Source of the DNA: JBBBNV01 sp037137075
Lineage (GTDB): Bacteria > Bacillota > Bacilli > Paenibacillales > NBRC-103111
Length of the DNA stretch: 64,000 nucleotides
Assembly: GCF_037137075.1 (NCBI RefSeq)
Contig: NZ_JBBBNV010000014.1
Coordinates: 1 to 64,000, forward strand
Direction: 5' to 3'
Positions 40,832 through 48,634 of the stretch are shown one piece after another (position 1 is the stretch's first letter; the number at the start of each line of letters is the position of its first letter). The position numbers were made by a program, and so were the translations under genes. Below the pieces are notes generated by a model that saw only the letters and a program-made list of their open reading frames with translations, did no database searches and was not told the DNA's origin.

Positions 40832-41530
40832 CTAGGCTATGCCCGCCCCTGCCTGCTCGGGGGCCACCGGAAACGGCCATTTCTCCTGGCGATAGGCCAT
40901 CTCCCAAAATTGCAGCTCATATACGCTGCTGATAAGGAAATGCTGCTGCATCCGCTCGCGATCCGCAGCGGTTACCTGCTCCGCCAGCTCGTCCAGCCGG
41001 TCAATCTGCTCCCGTACGCTCTTCTCAAACCATTCCCCGCCGTAAGCGGCAATCCATTCCTGATAAATCGGCTCCTTCGGCGTTGAACCCTGCAGACGAA
41101 CACCAATCTCGTAATATAGCCAGTAGCACGGCAAAATCGCGGCAATAACATCGCCGAGGTGCCCGCTCCATGCTGCGCGGTACATGTGCGAGGTGTACGC
41201 GTAAGCGGTTGGAGACGGCTGGAAGCCGGCCTTCTCCTCCTCGGTAATGCCGAGCAGCGTGCTGAACTTCTCATGCAGGCTGAGCTCCGCCTGATAGGTG
41301 CTCTGTACATGAGCAGCCATTCTGCCGGACGTATGCAAATCAGCGGCCTTGGCAGCGCCCAGCGCTTGAATCCGGGCGAAATGAGACAAGTAATAAGCAT
41401 CCTGCTTCACATAATACCGGAAGCTCTCCAGCGGCAGTGTGCCGTCGGCAATCCCGGTTACGAACGGATGATTGAAGCTTGCCTGCCAGGATGCATCTGC
41501 GGCCCGCCGCAGCTGTTCGGAAAATTTCAT
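40832..41530 (-). CDS. tenA: Aminopyrimidine aminohydrolase (thiaminase II)
   Basis: 232 residues. The catalytic set of TenA is present at the Bacillus subtilis numbering: Asp44 (KQDAYYL), Cys135 (ILPCYWLYYEIG) and Glu205 (SVYELQFWE). Recycles thiamine breakdown products to HMP. Last gene of a TPP-riboswitch operon with the YkoEDC transporter. ATG 41530 follows AGGGGAGGTC. Confidence 0.95.
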   Translation of the reverse strand: MKFSEQLRRAADASWQASFNHPFVTGIADGTLPLESFRYYVKQDAYYLSHFARIQALGAAKAADLHTSGRMAAHVQSTYQAELSLHEKFSTLLGITEEEKAGFQPSPTAYAYTSHMYRAAWSGHLGDVIAAILPCYWLYYEIGVRLQGSTPKEPIYQEWIAAYGGEWFEKSVREQIDRLDELAEQVTAADRERMQQHFLISSVYELQFWEMAYRQEKWPFPVAPEQAGAGIA

Positions 41531-41585
41531 AGATAAGACCTCCCCTGAAATGAAATAAGCGTTGAAATGAAATTGCAGCGGCTGG

Positions 41586-42383
41586 CTACAGCCGCACATC
41601 CAGCGAATCGATATACGGGAAAAACAATCCCGCCATATGCGCCGCTGTCAGGGCAATCAGAAAATAGAGCACAAGCACCAGATCAGCGGCAGAGAAGCCG
41701 ACTTTATAATAGTAGGTTCGCTTTGACGATTTCGAGAAACGCTTCGCTTCCATGGCTACAGCCATACGCTGGGCGCGGCGAATGCTCTGGGCCAGAAGGG
41801 GCACCGTCAGCCGCCTCATCAGCACGGCCATCCCCCGTAACCCGCCAGCTTGATCCGCGCCGCGGACCTTGAGAGCCATCCGCAATGTCCGAAGCTCCTC
41901 CGCCATCATCGGCAGAAGACGTATGGCAGCCATGAAGCTGTAGGCGAATTTCGCTGGAAGGCGCGCCTGCTGCATGAGCGAATAAAACAGCTGCACAGGC
42001 CGCGTGGTTAGAGCGAGCACAAGCCCTACCAGAGCGAAGCTAATCGATTTGAAGCCGATATGCAGTCCTCTCAGGAAGCTTTCGGCTGTTATATGCACCG
42101 GCCCCCAGCGAACCCAGGTGGTCTCCCCTTTGCCGAAAAAAACCATCGACGTGCCGGAGGATAAAAAGAGCAATACAAACGGCACCAGCAGCAGAAGCAG
42201 CACGCGCCAGGAGTGACCTGTAAAAGCCGCATATAAAATCAGGGTCACAGCCGTCACATTCACCATCACATTCACGTTGTGAATAAGCAGAATGTAAAGG
42301 AAGATAACCAAAAATACGATCAGCTTTAATGTCGGATTGGCGCGGTGCAGCCATGTCGGGCGGGCGGTATCAAACCAATTCAT
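41586..42383 (-). CDS. ykoC: ECF transporter T component (YkoC-like)
   Basis: 265 residues. Energy-coupling EcfT fold: several membrane helices (LIVFLVIFLYILLI; FALVGLVLALTTRP) and the coupling helix motif MALKVRGADQAG...IRRAQRMAVAMEAKRF. Connects the ATPase pair to the S component. ATG 42383 overlaps the ykoD stop by 4 bases and has AGGAGGTG upstream. Confidence 0.9.
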   Translation of the reverse strand: MNWFDTARPTWLHRANPTLKLIVFLVIFLYILLIHNVNVMVNVTAVTLILYAAFTGHSWRVLLLLLVPFVLLFLSSGTSMVFFGKGETTWVRWGPVHITAESFLRGLHIGFKSISFALVGLVLALTTRPVQLFYSLMQQARLPAKFAYSFMAAIRLLPMMAEELRTLRMALKVRGADQAGGLRGMAVLMRRLTVPLLAQSIRRAQRMAVAMEAKRFSKSSKRTYYYKVGFSAADLVLVLYFLIALTAAHMAGLFFPYIDSLDVRL

Positions 42384-43948
42384 AGGACGGACACCTCCTG
42401 TGCTTCCCCGGCAGCAGCTCTCGGCGCAGGGGTGTCGCTGACAAGCCGTCCTCCCTGCACCGTCCAAACCCGGGTGGCGAAGTGGCGGACAATCTCCATG
42501 TCATGGGTCACCATCAGCACGGTCACGCCTTCGGCCCGCAAGCGTTCCAGCTGCTCAAGCATAGCGAAGGTGTTCCGGGCATCCTGACCGAAGGTCGGCT
42601 CGTCAAGAAGCAGCACCGGCTGCCCGCCCACAATGGCGGATGCTACGCTTAACCGCCGCTTCTGCCCCATCGACAGCTGATATGGATGCTTGCCGCGCTG
42701 GGCACTGAGCGCGAAGCGTTCCAGCTCCGCCTCCGTGAGCCGCTTGATTTCTTGCGGCGGAATCTGCTGTCTGCGCAGTGTAAACGCGATTTCATCCTCC
42801 ACCGAGTCCGTGACGAACTGAAACTCGGGATTTTGAAACACATAAGCCAGATGAGGATACAGCGGCGTTTTGGCCGTCACCCGTTGACCGGCAAGCTCAT
42901 AGCTCCCCCGGGTCGGCACCAGCTGCATCAGCGACAGCAGCAGGGTGCTTTTGCCAGCCCCGTTCTCCCCCACCATGGTGATCCATTCACCGGCCCCGAA
43001 CGATGCTGAGTTCACCTCAATGGCAGGCTGCTTGCCGCGAAGGCCCTCGAACCTCTCCAGCAAGACGATAGGCGAAGCTTCGCCGCGCGCCCCCACGGAC
43101 CCGCATGTACGCAGCCCGGCCGCATCATCGCCAACAAGCAGCGCCGCCGCATCCAGCTCAGCATATCCGCCGCTTAGGGGATTGCCGCTCTCTTTGCGCG
43201 ACGGCAGGCTTCTGCCCGCTGCATAATCCTCCCATACCCCGGGATACCAGATTCCGTATTCCATCAGCTGCTCCCGGTACCGGGAGAATAGCTCTGCCGG
43301 CGGACCGTCAGCCCAGATCCGGCCCTCCCCATTCATCAAAATCACCCGGTCCACCCAGTCCAGTACACGCTCCAGCTTATGCTCCACGATGATGACCGTC
43401 AGGCGGCTTGCCGCTTTCTCCAGCGTATCCCAAACCTGCCGTGTCCCTTCCGGGTCCAGCATCGAGGTCGGCTCGTCCAGAAACAGCACCTGAGGCTCCA
43501 GGGCCAAGACGGAAGCGACAGCCAGCCGTTGCTTCATCCCCTGGGACAAGGCGCGAATCGGAGTATGCACGTCCTCCAAATCGAGTCCCACCCGCTCCAG
43601 CAAGCCGCGGATGCGCTCCGGCATCTCCTCGCGGGGCACCTGAATATTTTCCAGTACAAATGCAAGCTCTTCATCTACATAAGGCATGCAGAACTGGCTG
43701 TCCGGGTCCTGAAACACATACCCCCATGACTCCGGCGTCTGCACGCGATCGGCCTTCATCGGCACCTCCACAGTCTCGGGAATAAGCCCGCTGGCCACCT
43801 GAAGCAGGGTGGATTTGCCGCAGCCGCTCGGACCGAGCAGCAGCACTTTCTCCCCCCGGTTAATCGTAAGCGACAGCTCCTGAAACAGCAGGCCCGGATC
43901 GCCGGGAAATTTCAGACGCAGGCCGCTAATCTCCACTACGGTATTCAT
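42380..43948 (-). CDS. ykoD: ECF transporter duplicated ATPase (YkoD-like)
   Basis: 522 residues, two ATPase halves in one chain. First half: GPSGCGKST, LSQGMKQR, VLFLDEPTSMLD. Second half: GENGAGKST, LSMGQKRR, PVLLLDEPTFGQD. Powers uptake of thiamine precursor together with YkoC and YkoE. GGAGAGAATGCA site; follows ykoE after 20 bases. Confidence 0.92.
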   Translation of the reverse strand: MNTVVEISGLRLKFPGDPGLLFQELSLTINRGEKVLLLGPSGCGKSTLLQVASGLIPETVEVPMKADRVQTPESWGYVFQDPDSQFCMPYVDEELAFVLENIQVPREEMPERIRGLLERVGLDLEDVHTPIRALSQGMKQRLAVASVLALEPQVLFLDEPTSMLDPEGTRQVWDTLEKAASRLTVIIVEHKLERVLDWVDRVILMNGEGRIWADGPPAELFSRYREQLMEYGIWYPGVWEDYAAGRSLPSRKESGNPLSGGYAELDAAALLVGDDAAGLRTCGSVGARGEASPIVLLERFEGLRGKQPAIEVNSASFGAGEWITMVGENGAGKSTLLLSLMQLVPTRGSYELAGQRVTAKTPLYPHLAYVFQNPEFQFVTDSVEDEIAFTLRRQQIPPQEIKRLTEAELERFALSAQRGKHPYQLSMGQKRRLSVASAIVGGQPVLLLDEPTFGQDARNTFAMLEQLERLRAEGVTVLMVTHDMEIVRHFATRVWTVQGGRLVSDTPAPRAAAGEAQEVSVL

Positions 43949-43968
43949 TGCATTCTCTCCGATTCGTT

Positions 43969-44547
43969 TTATCGGTCAAGCGCGGAATAGTCGTCCTTGG
44001 ACACCGGGCGCAGCAGATGCGTAACCCCTGTTTTTTCCAGCGCCTTGACTAAATAGTAAGCAAATACGCCCGTAATCAGAGCGGCCCCGATAAAGCGGAA
44101 CGCAACATACAGCACAACCGCCCACGTCTGCAGCTCGGTGAAATAGCTTTTGTATACATCAAATAGAAGGGAGCCCGCCGCAGCCGCCAGGCCGGACAGT
44201 ACCGCCACCGCCAAATCAAACCGTTTGTAGCGGAACAGCGCAAACACCATCTCGCAGGCCAGCCCTTGAACAACGCCGTACAAAAACGCATCCAGCCCGT
44301 ATTGTGAACCGGCGATAAGCTCGCCGGAGGCGGCGGCCATCTCGGCCAGCAGGGCAATTCCCGGCTTGCGGATTAGAAGAAATGCGACTGTGGCGGCGAT
44401 AAACCACATGCCATACGTCAGCTGCTCCAATTGAATCCCCGCCAGGGCCACCACATTATACAGCGGCCCCCAAATCCGGTACACCAACGCAAAAATAACC
44501 GCAATCACAACGGTCACCAAAATGTCTGCCAACTTCAAGCGATTCAT
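43969..44547 (-). CDS. ykoE: ECF transporter S component for thiamine precursor (YkoE-like)
   Basis: 192 residues, six membrane helices (LADILVTVVIAVIFALVYRIWGP start). YkoE family: GMWFIAATVAFLLIRKPGIALLAEMAAA and GSQYGLDAFLYGVVQGLACE. Binds HMP or thiamine at the membrane. First gene after the TPP riboswitch and its terminator. ATG 44547 follows GGGAGAGG. YkoF, present in Bacillus subtilis, is absent here, with TenA in the operon instead. Confidence 0.93.
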   Translation of the reverse strand: MNRLKLADILVTVVIAVIFALVYRIWGPLYNVVALAGIQLEQLTYGMWFIAATVAFLLIRKPGIALLAEMAAASGELIAGSQYGLDAFLYGVVQGLACEMVFALFRYKRFDLAVAVLSGLAAAAGSLLFDVYKSYFTELQTWAVVLYVAFRFIGAALITGVFAYYLVKALEKTGVTHLLRPVSKDDYSALDR

Positions 44548-44600
44548 CCCAAACCTCTCCCTTTGCCCATATGTTTCCTTGAAGAGCCTGATACAAACAT

Positions 44601-44630
44601 AAAAGGCCTGCTGGCATGACCCAGCAGACC
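44601..44630 (-). terminator. Riboswitch-controlled terminator
   Basis: GGCCTGCTGG (44605-44614) faces CCAGCAGACC (44621-44630), one mismatch; on the minus strand TTTTATGTTTG follows. Lies between the TPP aptamer and ykoE, the expected position of the expression platform. Confidence 0.85.
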
Positions 44631-44664
44631 GAAAAATACACGCAATTCGTGCACTAATTGCATA

Positions 44665-44757
44665 CATTCTCTACGCTGGCATTACCCAGATCAGATTGAC
44701 GGTCAGCGGCATAATGGCCGCAATCTCAGCCCGACTTCATCGAGCCCCCGTTGTTGC
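44665..44757 (-). promoter_or_regulatory. TPP (thiamine) riboswitch
   Basis: On the minus strand: ACGGGGGCTCGATGAAG, GGGCTGAGATTGCGGCC and CTGATCTGGGTAATGCCAGC then GTAGAGAA; these are the conserved THI-box elements (GGGGxxC, CTGAGA, CTGATCTGGxTAATxCCAGCG). Controls ykoEDC-tenA by termination at the hairpin 35 bases downstream. Confidence 0.96.
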
Positions 44758-44929
44758 TTCTTCAATTGCCCCTATTATACAAGTGCTCCATCGAATACGC
44801 AACAGCAAATTTTCGCGTTCTTTTGTTGCAGAACCGCAGGTTATGTGTCAATATGGATCGGAAGAATAATAACGACTACATAATGGCGTATGCTATTCAG
44901 GCTGATAAACAGAAAGGTGATAACAATTC

Positions 44930-45715
44930 ATGTGGAAACCGTTTTTTCGACTATTAACAGAGCTGTCTTCACGCAAGTTCGTCTCGCGCCTGACCGGGCG
45001 GTTCGCCCAATCGGCCTTTAGCCGCAGGTTCATTCCGAAATTCGCCCAAACCTACGGCATTCGCATCGAGGATGCAGAGAAGCCGCTGCACGAGTATGAG
45101 TCGCTGAACGCATTTTTTACCCGCCGGCTGAAGCCGGGCCTGCGTCCGATTCACGAGGAAGCCGGTTCACTCGTCAGTCCGGTGGATGCCGTTATTACAG
45201 GCATGGGCACGATCCAGTCCGGCCAACTGCTGAACGTGAAGGGACAGGATTATACACTGGAGGAGCTGCTTAACCGTTCTCCCCGGTCGGTCAATTATAA
45301 GGAAGGCTTCTTTTTTGTACTGTACCTGAGCCCGACGGATTACCATCGTATCCATTCGCCAGTATCAGGAACGATTGTAGAAAAGGAGCATATCCCGGGC
45401 AAGGTGTACCCGGTCAATGAATTCGGCTTGCGCCATATGCGCCGCGTGCTGAGCCGCAATGAACGGCTTATTACTTACATGCAGCATGAGGCCGGCGAAG
45501 TGGCTGTGGTCAAGGTCGGCGCGCTGAATGTAAGCAGCATCCAGTATGTGAAGCCGCTGCCGGACAAGCTCGAACGCGGAGATGAGCTCGCTTATTTCGA
45601 GTTCGGCTCCACGGTTGTTCTGCTGACTGAGAACGATATCCTGTCGCCGCGGCCGGACCTGACCGTCGGCAGCAAGGTCAAGATGGGCGATCCGCTCGGC
45701 ATATTGCTGGATTAA
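44930..45715 (+). CDS. psd: Phosphatidylserine decarboxylase
   Basis: 261 residues. SLNAFFTRRLKPGLRPI, the His motif LSPTDYHRIHSPVSG, and the self-cleavage site EFGSTVVLL (FGST in place of the usual LGST), whose Ser becomes the pyruvoyl cofactor. Makes phosphatidylethanolamine. The N-terminus lacks a strong membrane helix; the protein is peripheral. AAAGGTGA ribosome site. Single gene with a downstream terminator. Confidence 0.94.
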   Translation: MWKPFFRLLTELSSRKFVSRLTGRFAQSAFSRRFIPKFAQTYGIRIEDAEKPLHEYESLNAFFTRRLKPGLRPIHEEAGSLVSPVDAVITGMGTIQSGQLLNVKGQDYTLEELLNRSPRSVNYKEGFFFVLYLSPTDYHRIHSPVSGTIVEKEHIPGKVYPVNEFGLRHMRRVLSRNERLITYMQHEAGEVAVVKVGALNVSSIQYVKPLPDKLERGDELAYFEFGSTVVLLTENDILSPRPDLTVGSKVKMGDPLGILLD

Positions 45716-45778
45716 GCGCCTGCGGCGGATTCCCCCGTTCGAGCAGCATACAAACGCTCGCTTCCATATCATCCTAAT

Positions 45779-45836
45779 AAAACAAGCCTCACAAGCCGTG
45801 CAGTCCGCCCGTGCTTGTAAGGCTTGTTTTATTTTA
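45779..45836. terminator. Bidirectional terminator between psd and the AraC gene
   Basis: AAAACAAGCCTCACAAGC pairs with GCTTGTAAGGCTTGTTTT; TATTTTA follows on the plus strand and T-rich sequence on the minus. Confidence 0.9.
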
Positions 45837-46619
45837 CCGGACCTCGGACGGACTAACGCCGGTATACTGCTTAAATTGACGGCTGAAGAAGAATACGTCC
45901 CGGTAGCCGAGCGCATCCGCCACTTCCGTGACAGACATGCCCGCATAGTGGAGCAGGTGCTTGGCCCGTTCAATCTTGGCCTGAATCATATAGGTTTGAA
46001 CCGACTGCCCAATCAGCTCCTTAAATTTCAGGGAAAAATACCGCGGGGACAGATGGGCCCTGGCAGCCAGCTCCTCCACCCGGTTGATCTCGCCCGGATG
46101 CTGCTTGATGTAGTTGGCGACCTCGTGAATAACCTCCTGCAGGTTATGGGTATGGCTGCGCAGCTCAGGCTTGTCCTGATCATCCCGCAGCAAATGGATC
46201 ATAAGCTGCTTCAGAAGCAGGCGGGCTTCTTCCTCCGCCCCGTAGGTTTGCACCAGGAACAGCCGGACATAACGCGTCAGCAGGGCTTCGAAATCCGTCG
46301 TTTCCTTCATCACCCGGTATCGGTCGGGAATGAGATGATAGGGCGGATCGACGTCAAAATGAATATAAGTCAGCACAAGCGGCTTTTGCGGATGGTGTGT
46401 CGCGCTTGTCATATCACCGGGGCGAAACAGAAAACAGCTGCCCTTCCCGACCTGAAACGGTTCGTCGTTGACGATAACCTCCCCAGCCCCGCTCCAAACA
46501 TAAAATAAATCAAAATTAGCAAGCGGCTTCTCCCGCTTCGCCCATTTCCAGTTGGGCTCACAATAAATTTTGGCAAAGGCCGTCTTCAGCTCGAATTGTC
46601 CGGGCAGCGCCTTTAGCAT
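45834..46619 (-). CDS. AraC-family transcriptional regulator with cupin sensor domain
   Basis: 261 residues. N-terminal cupin-like domain (FDLFYVWSGAGEVIVNDEPFQVGKGSCFLFRPGDM) and two C-terminal HTH motifs (INRVEELAARAHLSPRYFSLKFKELIG; SVTEVADALGYRDVFFFSRQFKQYTG). Likely controls carbohydrate genes; none adjoin, as the next gene is a VOC protein on the same strand. ATG 46619 follows GAGGTGTAG. Confidence 0.9.
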   Translation of the reverse strand: MLKALPGQFELKTAFAKIYCEPNWKWAKREKPLANFDLFYVWSGAGEVIVNDEPFQVGKGSCFLFRPGDMTSATHHPQKPLVLTYIHFDVDPPYHLIPDRYRVMKETTDFEALLTRYVRLFLVQTYGAEEEARLLLKQLMIHLLRDDQDKPELRSHTHNLQEVIHEVANYIKQHPGEINRVEELAARAHLSPRYFSLKFKELIGQSVQTYMIQAKIERAKHLLHYAGMSVTEVADALGYRDVFFFSRQFKQYTGVSPSEVR

Positions 46620-46761
46620 AATGCTACACCTCACCGCTTGATTACGGGTATGATTAGGAATGGATGTCTTGCGGAATACGGCACCAATGCGCCATGACCA
46701 AGAATGGGGCACATCGTTATTTTAGCGCATCTTTCAGTTCAGGCACAAGCCATATCCCGGC

Positions 46762-47148
46762 TTATGCGCTGTAATTGGAAATTTCGACCAGATTCTGATC
46801 CGGGTCCCGCACATAGACGGACACAATGGGACCGACTGCTCCCGTACGGCTTACCGGCCCTTCCTCAATGGCAATTCCGCACGCCTCCAAATGCCGGACA
46901 ACCTGGTCTATCGGCGTCGTTGTCAGCAAGCAAAAATCGGCTGAACCCGGCACCGGTGTTTTGGCCTTGGGCTCAAATTCCTTGCCGGCCTCGTGCAAAT
47001 TAAATTTCTGCCGGCCAAAGACCAACGCCTTCCGGTTTTGGCCGAACTCAATCACTTCCATATTCAAGGCCGTCTGATAAAACTGAATGGTCCGCTCTAT
47101 ATGTTGCACAGTGAGCACCAGATGATCCAAAGCTTCGATCCGAAACAA
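46762..47148 (-). CDS. VOC (glyoxalase/dioxygenase-fold) family protein
   Basis: 128 residues. LDHLVLTVQHIERTIQFYQTALNMEVIEFG start, LHEAGKEFEPKAKTPVPGSADFCLL, and VYVRDPDQNLVEISNY end: two betaalphabetabetabeta modules with metal-ligand His (LDHLV, FNLHEAG) and Glu (LVEIS). Function within the superfamily cannot be read. TTG 47148 has AGGAGGGG upstream. Confidence 0.88.
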   Translation of the reverse strand: MFRIEALDHLVLTVQHIERTIQFYQTALNMEVIEFGQNRKALVFGRQKFNLHEAGKEFEPKAKTPVPGSADFCLLTTTPIDQVVRHLEACGIAIEEGPVSRTGAVGPIVSVYVRDPDQNLVEISNYSA

Positions 47149-47246
47149 AGCTACCCCTCCTACCCCGAGTGTAAAAAACAGTCTGTAATAACCACTATAA
47201 CAGGTTTTGTCCGAATGAACGAATATGTTCATCATCGCTCATCATC

Positions 47247-47279
47247 AAAAAAAGAAGGACGGCCTTCGTCAGGCAGTCC
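47247..47279 (-). terminator. Terminator of the degenerate solute-binding-protein gene
   Basis: GGACGGCC (47257-47264) pairs with GGCAGTCC (47272-47279) with one mismatch; the minus strand continues TTCTTTTTTT. It follows the remnant at 47318 and has no other gene to serve. Confidence 0.75.
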
Positions 47280-47317
47280 CTCCTCCCGTTAGTTGCCATC
47301 CGCTGCGCGGCTGAAGA

Positions 47318-47434
47318 TTACTTCTTGGTTCTGGCGCAGGCTTCCTCATATTCTTTCATTCATGCATCGCCGCCCGCTTTTCTCCATTTGTTAATTTCAT
47401 CCTGGAAGCCGTTGTCGTCGATTTTGCCCGTCAT
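47318..47434 (-). pseudogene. C-terminal remnant of an extracellular sugar-binding lipoprotein
   Basis: From 47434 the frame reads GKIDDNGFQDEINKWRKAGG then DA, stops at one TGA (47360-47362) and continues in frame MKEYEEACARTKK to TAA at 47318-47320. This is the conserved tail of Paenibacillus LplA-type solute-binding proteins. Only about 38 codons survive, with an internal stop, plus the original terminator. Confidence 0.55.
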
Positions 47435-47450
47435 CCTCCTTGGAAATGAA

Positions 47451-47466
47451 TTGTAATCGTTTACAA
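47451..47466 (-). promoter_or_regulatory. Candidate catabolite-responsive element (cre)
   Basis: TTGTAATCGTTTACAA on the plus strand, or TTGTAAACGATTACAA on the minus strand, fits the CcpA consensus WTGNAANCGNWNNCA. Located between the GntR gene and the binding-protein remnant. Confidence 0.5.
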
Positions 47467-47532
47467 AAATTACAAATACCCTGCTAAAGTCCGCCGTCTG
47501 GCCGCTACAGGGCATGCCTGAATCATCACTCT

Positions 47533-48258
47533 TTACTGCAACTTGTCCTCATCTCTTGCCAATGCCTGGTTGTTCCGGATGTCCTGAATGTTCTCTACCT
47601 TCAAGCTGTTGGTAACGAAAGAAGCGGTTCGGCGTATATGCCGCACCATCGCCTGTTCCGCCGCGTCCGGGTCACGCCGGATAATGCATTCATATATGAG
47701 CCGGTGCTCGCCAATCGCCCGTTCCAGCTCTTCCCGGTCTGACAGCGCCTGCTTTCGCACCGCTTTATCGAACGCCCGTACGGCATGGATTTGCTGTACG
47801 ATATAGTCGTTCTGGGAAACGGTGAGAATGAAGCGGTGAAACGCCTCATTCAGCTCGTACAGAAGCTCGCCATTGCCCGCGGCCGTCGCCTGCTCCATCC
47901 TGCCAATCTGCGCTTCGAGCCTGCGGCATTCCTCATCCGTAATCTTAATGGCCGCCAGTCTGGCCGCTACTCCTTCCAGAGCCGAGCGCGCCCAGCTGAT
48001 TTCCTCCACGGAGCGCATAATGTTACTCGATACGAAGGTGCCGATACGAGGCTTTGTGAGAACCAGCCCTTCTTGATCCAGCCGGCGCAGCGCCTCCTTA
48101 ACCGGAGTTGTGCTGATACCGAAATTATGGGCGATGTCCCGTTCCTTCAGATGAGCGCCTTGCGGCAAGCTCCCGTTCAGGATCGCTTCCTTTAAGGTCT
48201 CATATACCTTCTCCCGTATCGATACCACTTGAGCGCTTATATCAATTTGCAGCGTCAT
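47533..48258 (-). CDS. GntR-family (FCD/FadR-type) regulator of the hexarate operon
   Basis: 241 residues. Winged-helix domain (VYETLKEAILNGSLPQGAHLKERDIAHNFGISTTPVKEALRRLDQEGLV) and an FCD ligand domain with metal-site histidines (LNEAFHRFIL, IGEHRLIYE, MVRHIRRT). Counterpart of YcbG in the Bacillus subtilis glucarate/galactarate cluster by context. The palindrome TGATATATCA occurs in its own promoter and before the dehydrogenase gene, so it likely autoregulates and represses the operon until a sugar acid is present. ATG 48258 follows GAGGGGTGAG. Confidence 0.87.
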   Translation of the reverse strand: MTLQIDISAQVVSIREKVYETLKEAILNGSLPQGAHLKERDIAHNFGISTTPVKEALRRLDQEGLVLTKPRIGTFVSSNIMRSVEEISWARSALEGVAARLAAIKITDEECRRLEAQIGRMEQATAAGNGELLYELNEAFHRFILTVSQNDYIVQQIHAVRAFDKAVRKQALSDREELERAIGEHRLIYECIIRRDPDAAEQAMVRHIRRTASFVTNSLKVENIQDIRNNQALARDEDKLQ

Positions 48259-48290
48259 GCGGCTCACCCCTCTGTATGATTTTAAAAATA

Positions 48291-48300
48291 TGATATATCA
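48291..48300. promoter_or_regulatory. GntR operator upstream of the regulator gene
   Basis: TGATATATCA in the context ATATGATATATCAGAT (48288-48303); the identical 16-mer occurs at 52387-52402 before the semialdehyde dehydrogenase gene. Confidence 0.8.
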
Positions 48301-48348
48301 GATTTTATAAAATCATATCAACGTTCGTGGCTTATTGTCAATTTTGAT

Positions 48349-48404
48349 TTTTGGGGCAACGCTTTTGGGGCAACGCTTTTGGGGCAACGCTTTTGGGGCA
48401 ACGC
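48349..48404. repeat. 14-bp tandem repeat, four copies
   Basis: TTTTGGGGCAACGC repeated at 48349, 48363, 48377 and 48391 without a mismatch. It lies between the GntR operator and the galactarate dehydratase gene, in a 376-base stretch (48259-48634) that otherwise holds a GC-rich hairpin region (around 48465-48530) and no gene. Confidence 0.95.
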
Positions 48405-48634
48405 CAGTATCAAGGGTGCGCGCCGCTCCCTGCACGCCGTGCTTCAGCCCGGCTCATGGACATCCGGTGAAAAAGCAGCCGCCTGCGGGCAGGCTGGGAA
48501 CCCGCCCGCCGAAGGCGTCCGGATTTTTTCCATGAAAAGCCTCAGGTTGATCATAAACATCCGTCTGCAGAGGCCGCCGCTAGCGCTGCTTCACCCCATC
48601 CTCCTGCTCTCGGGCTATGCTTTTCATCGTACTT

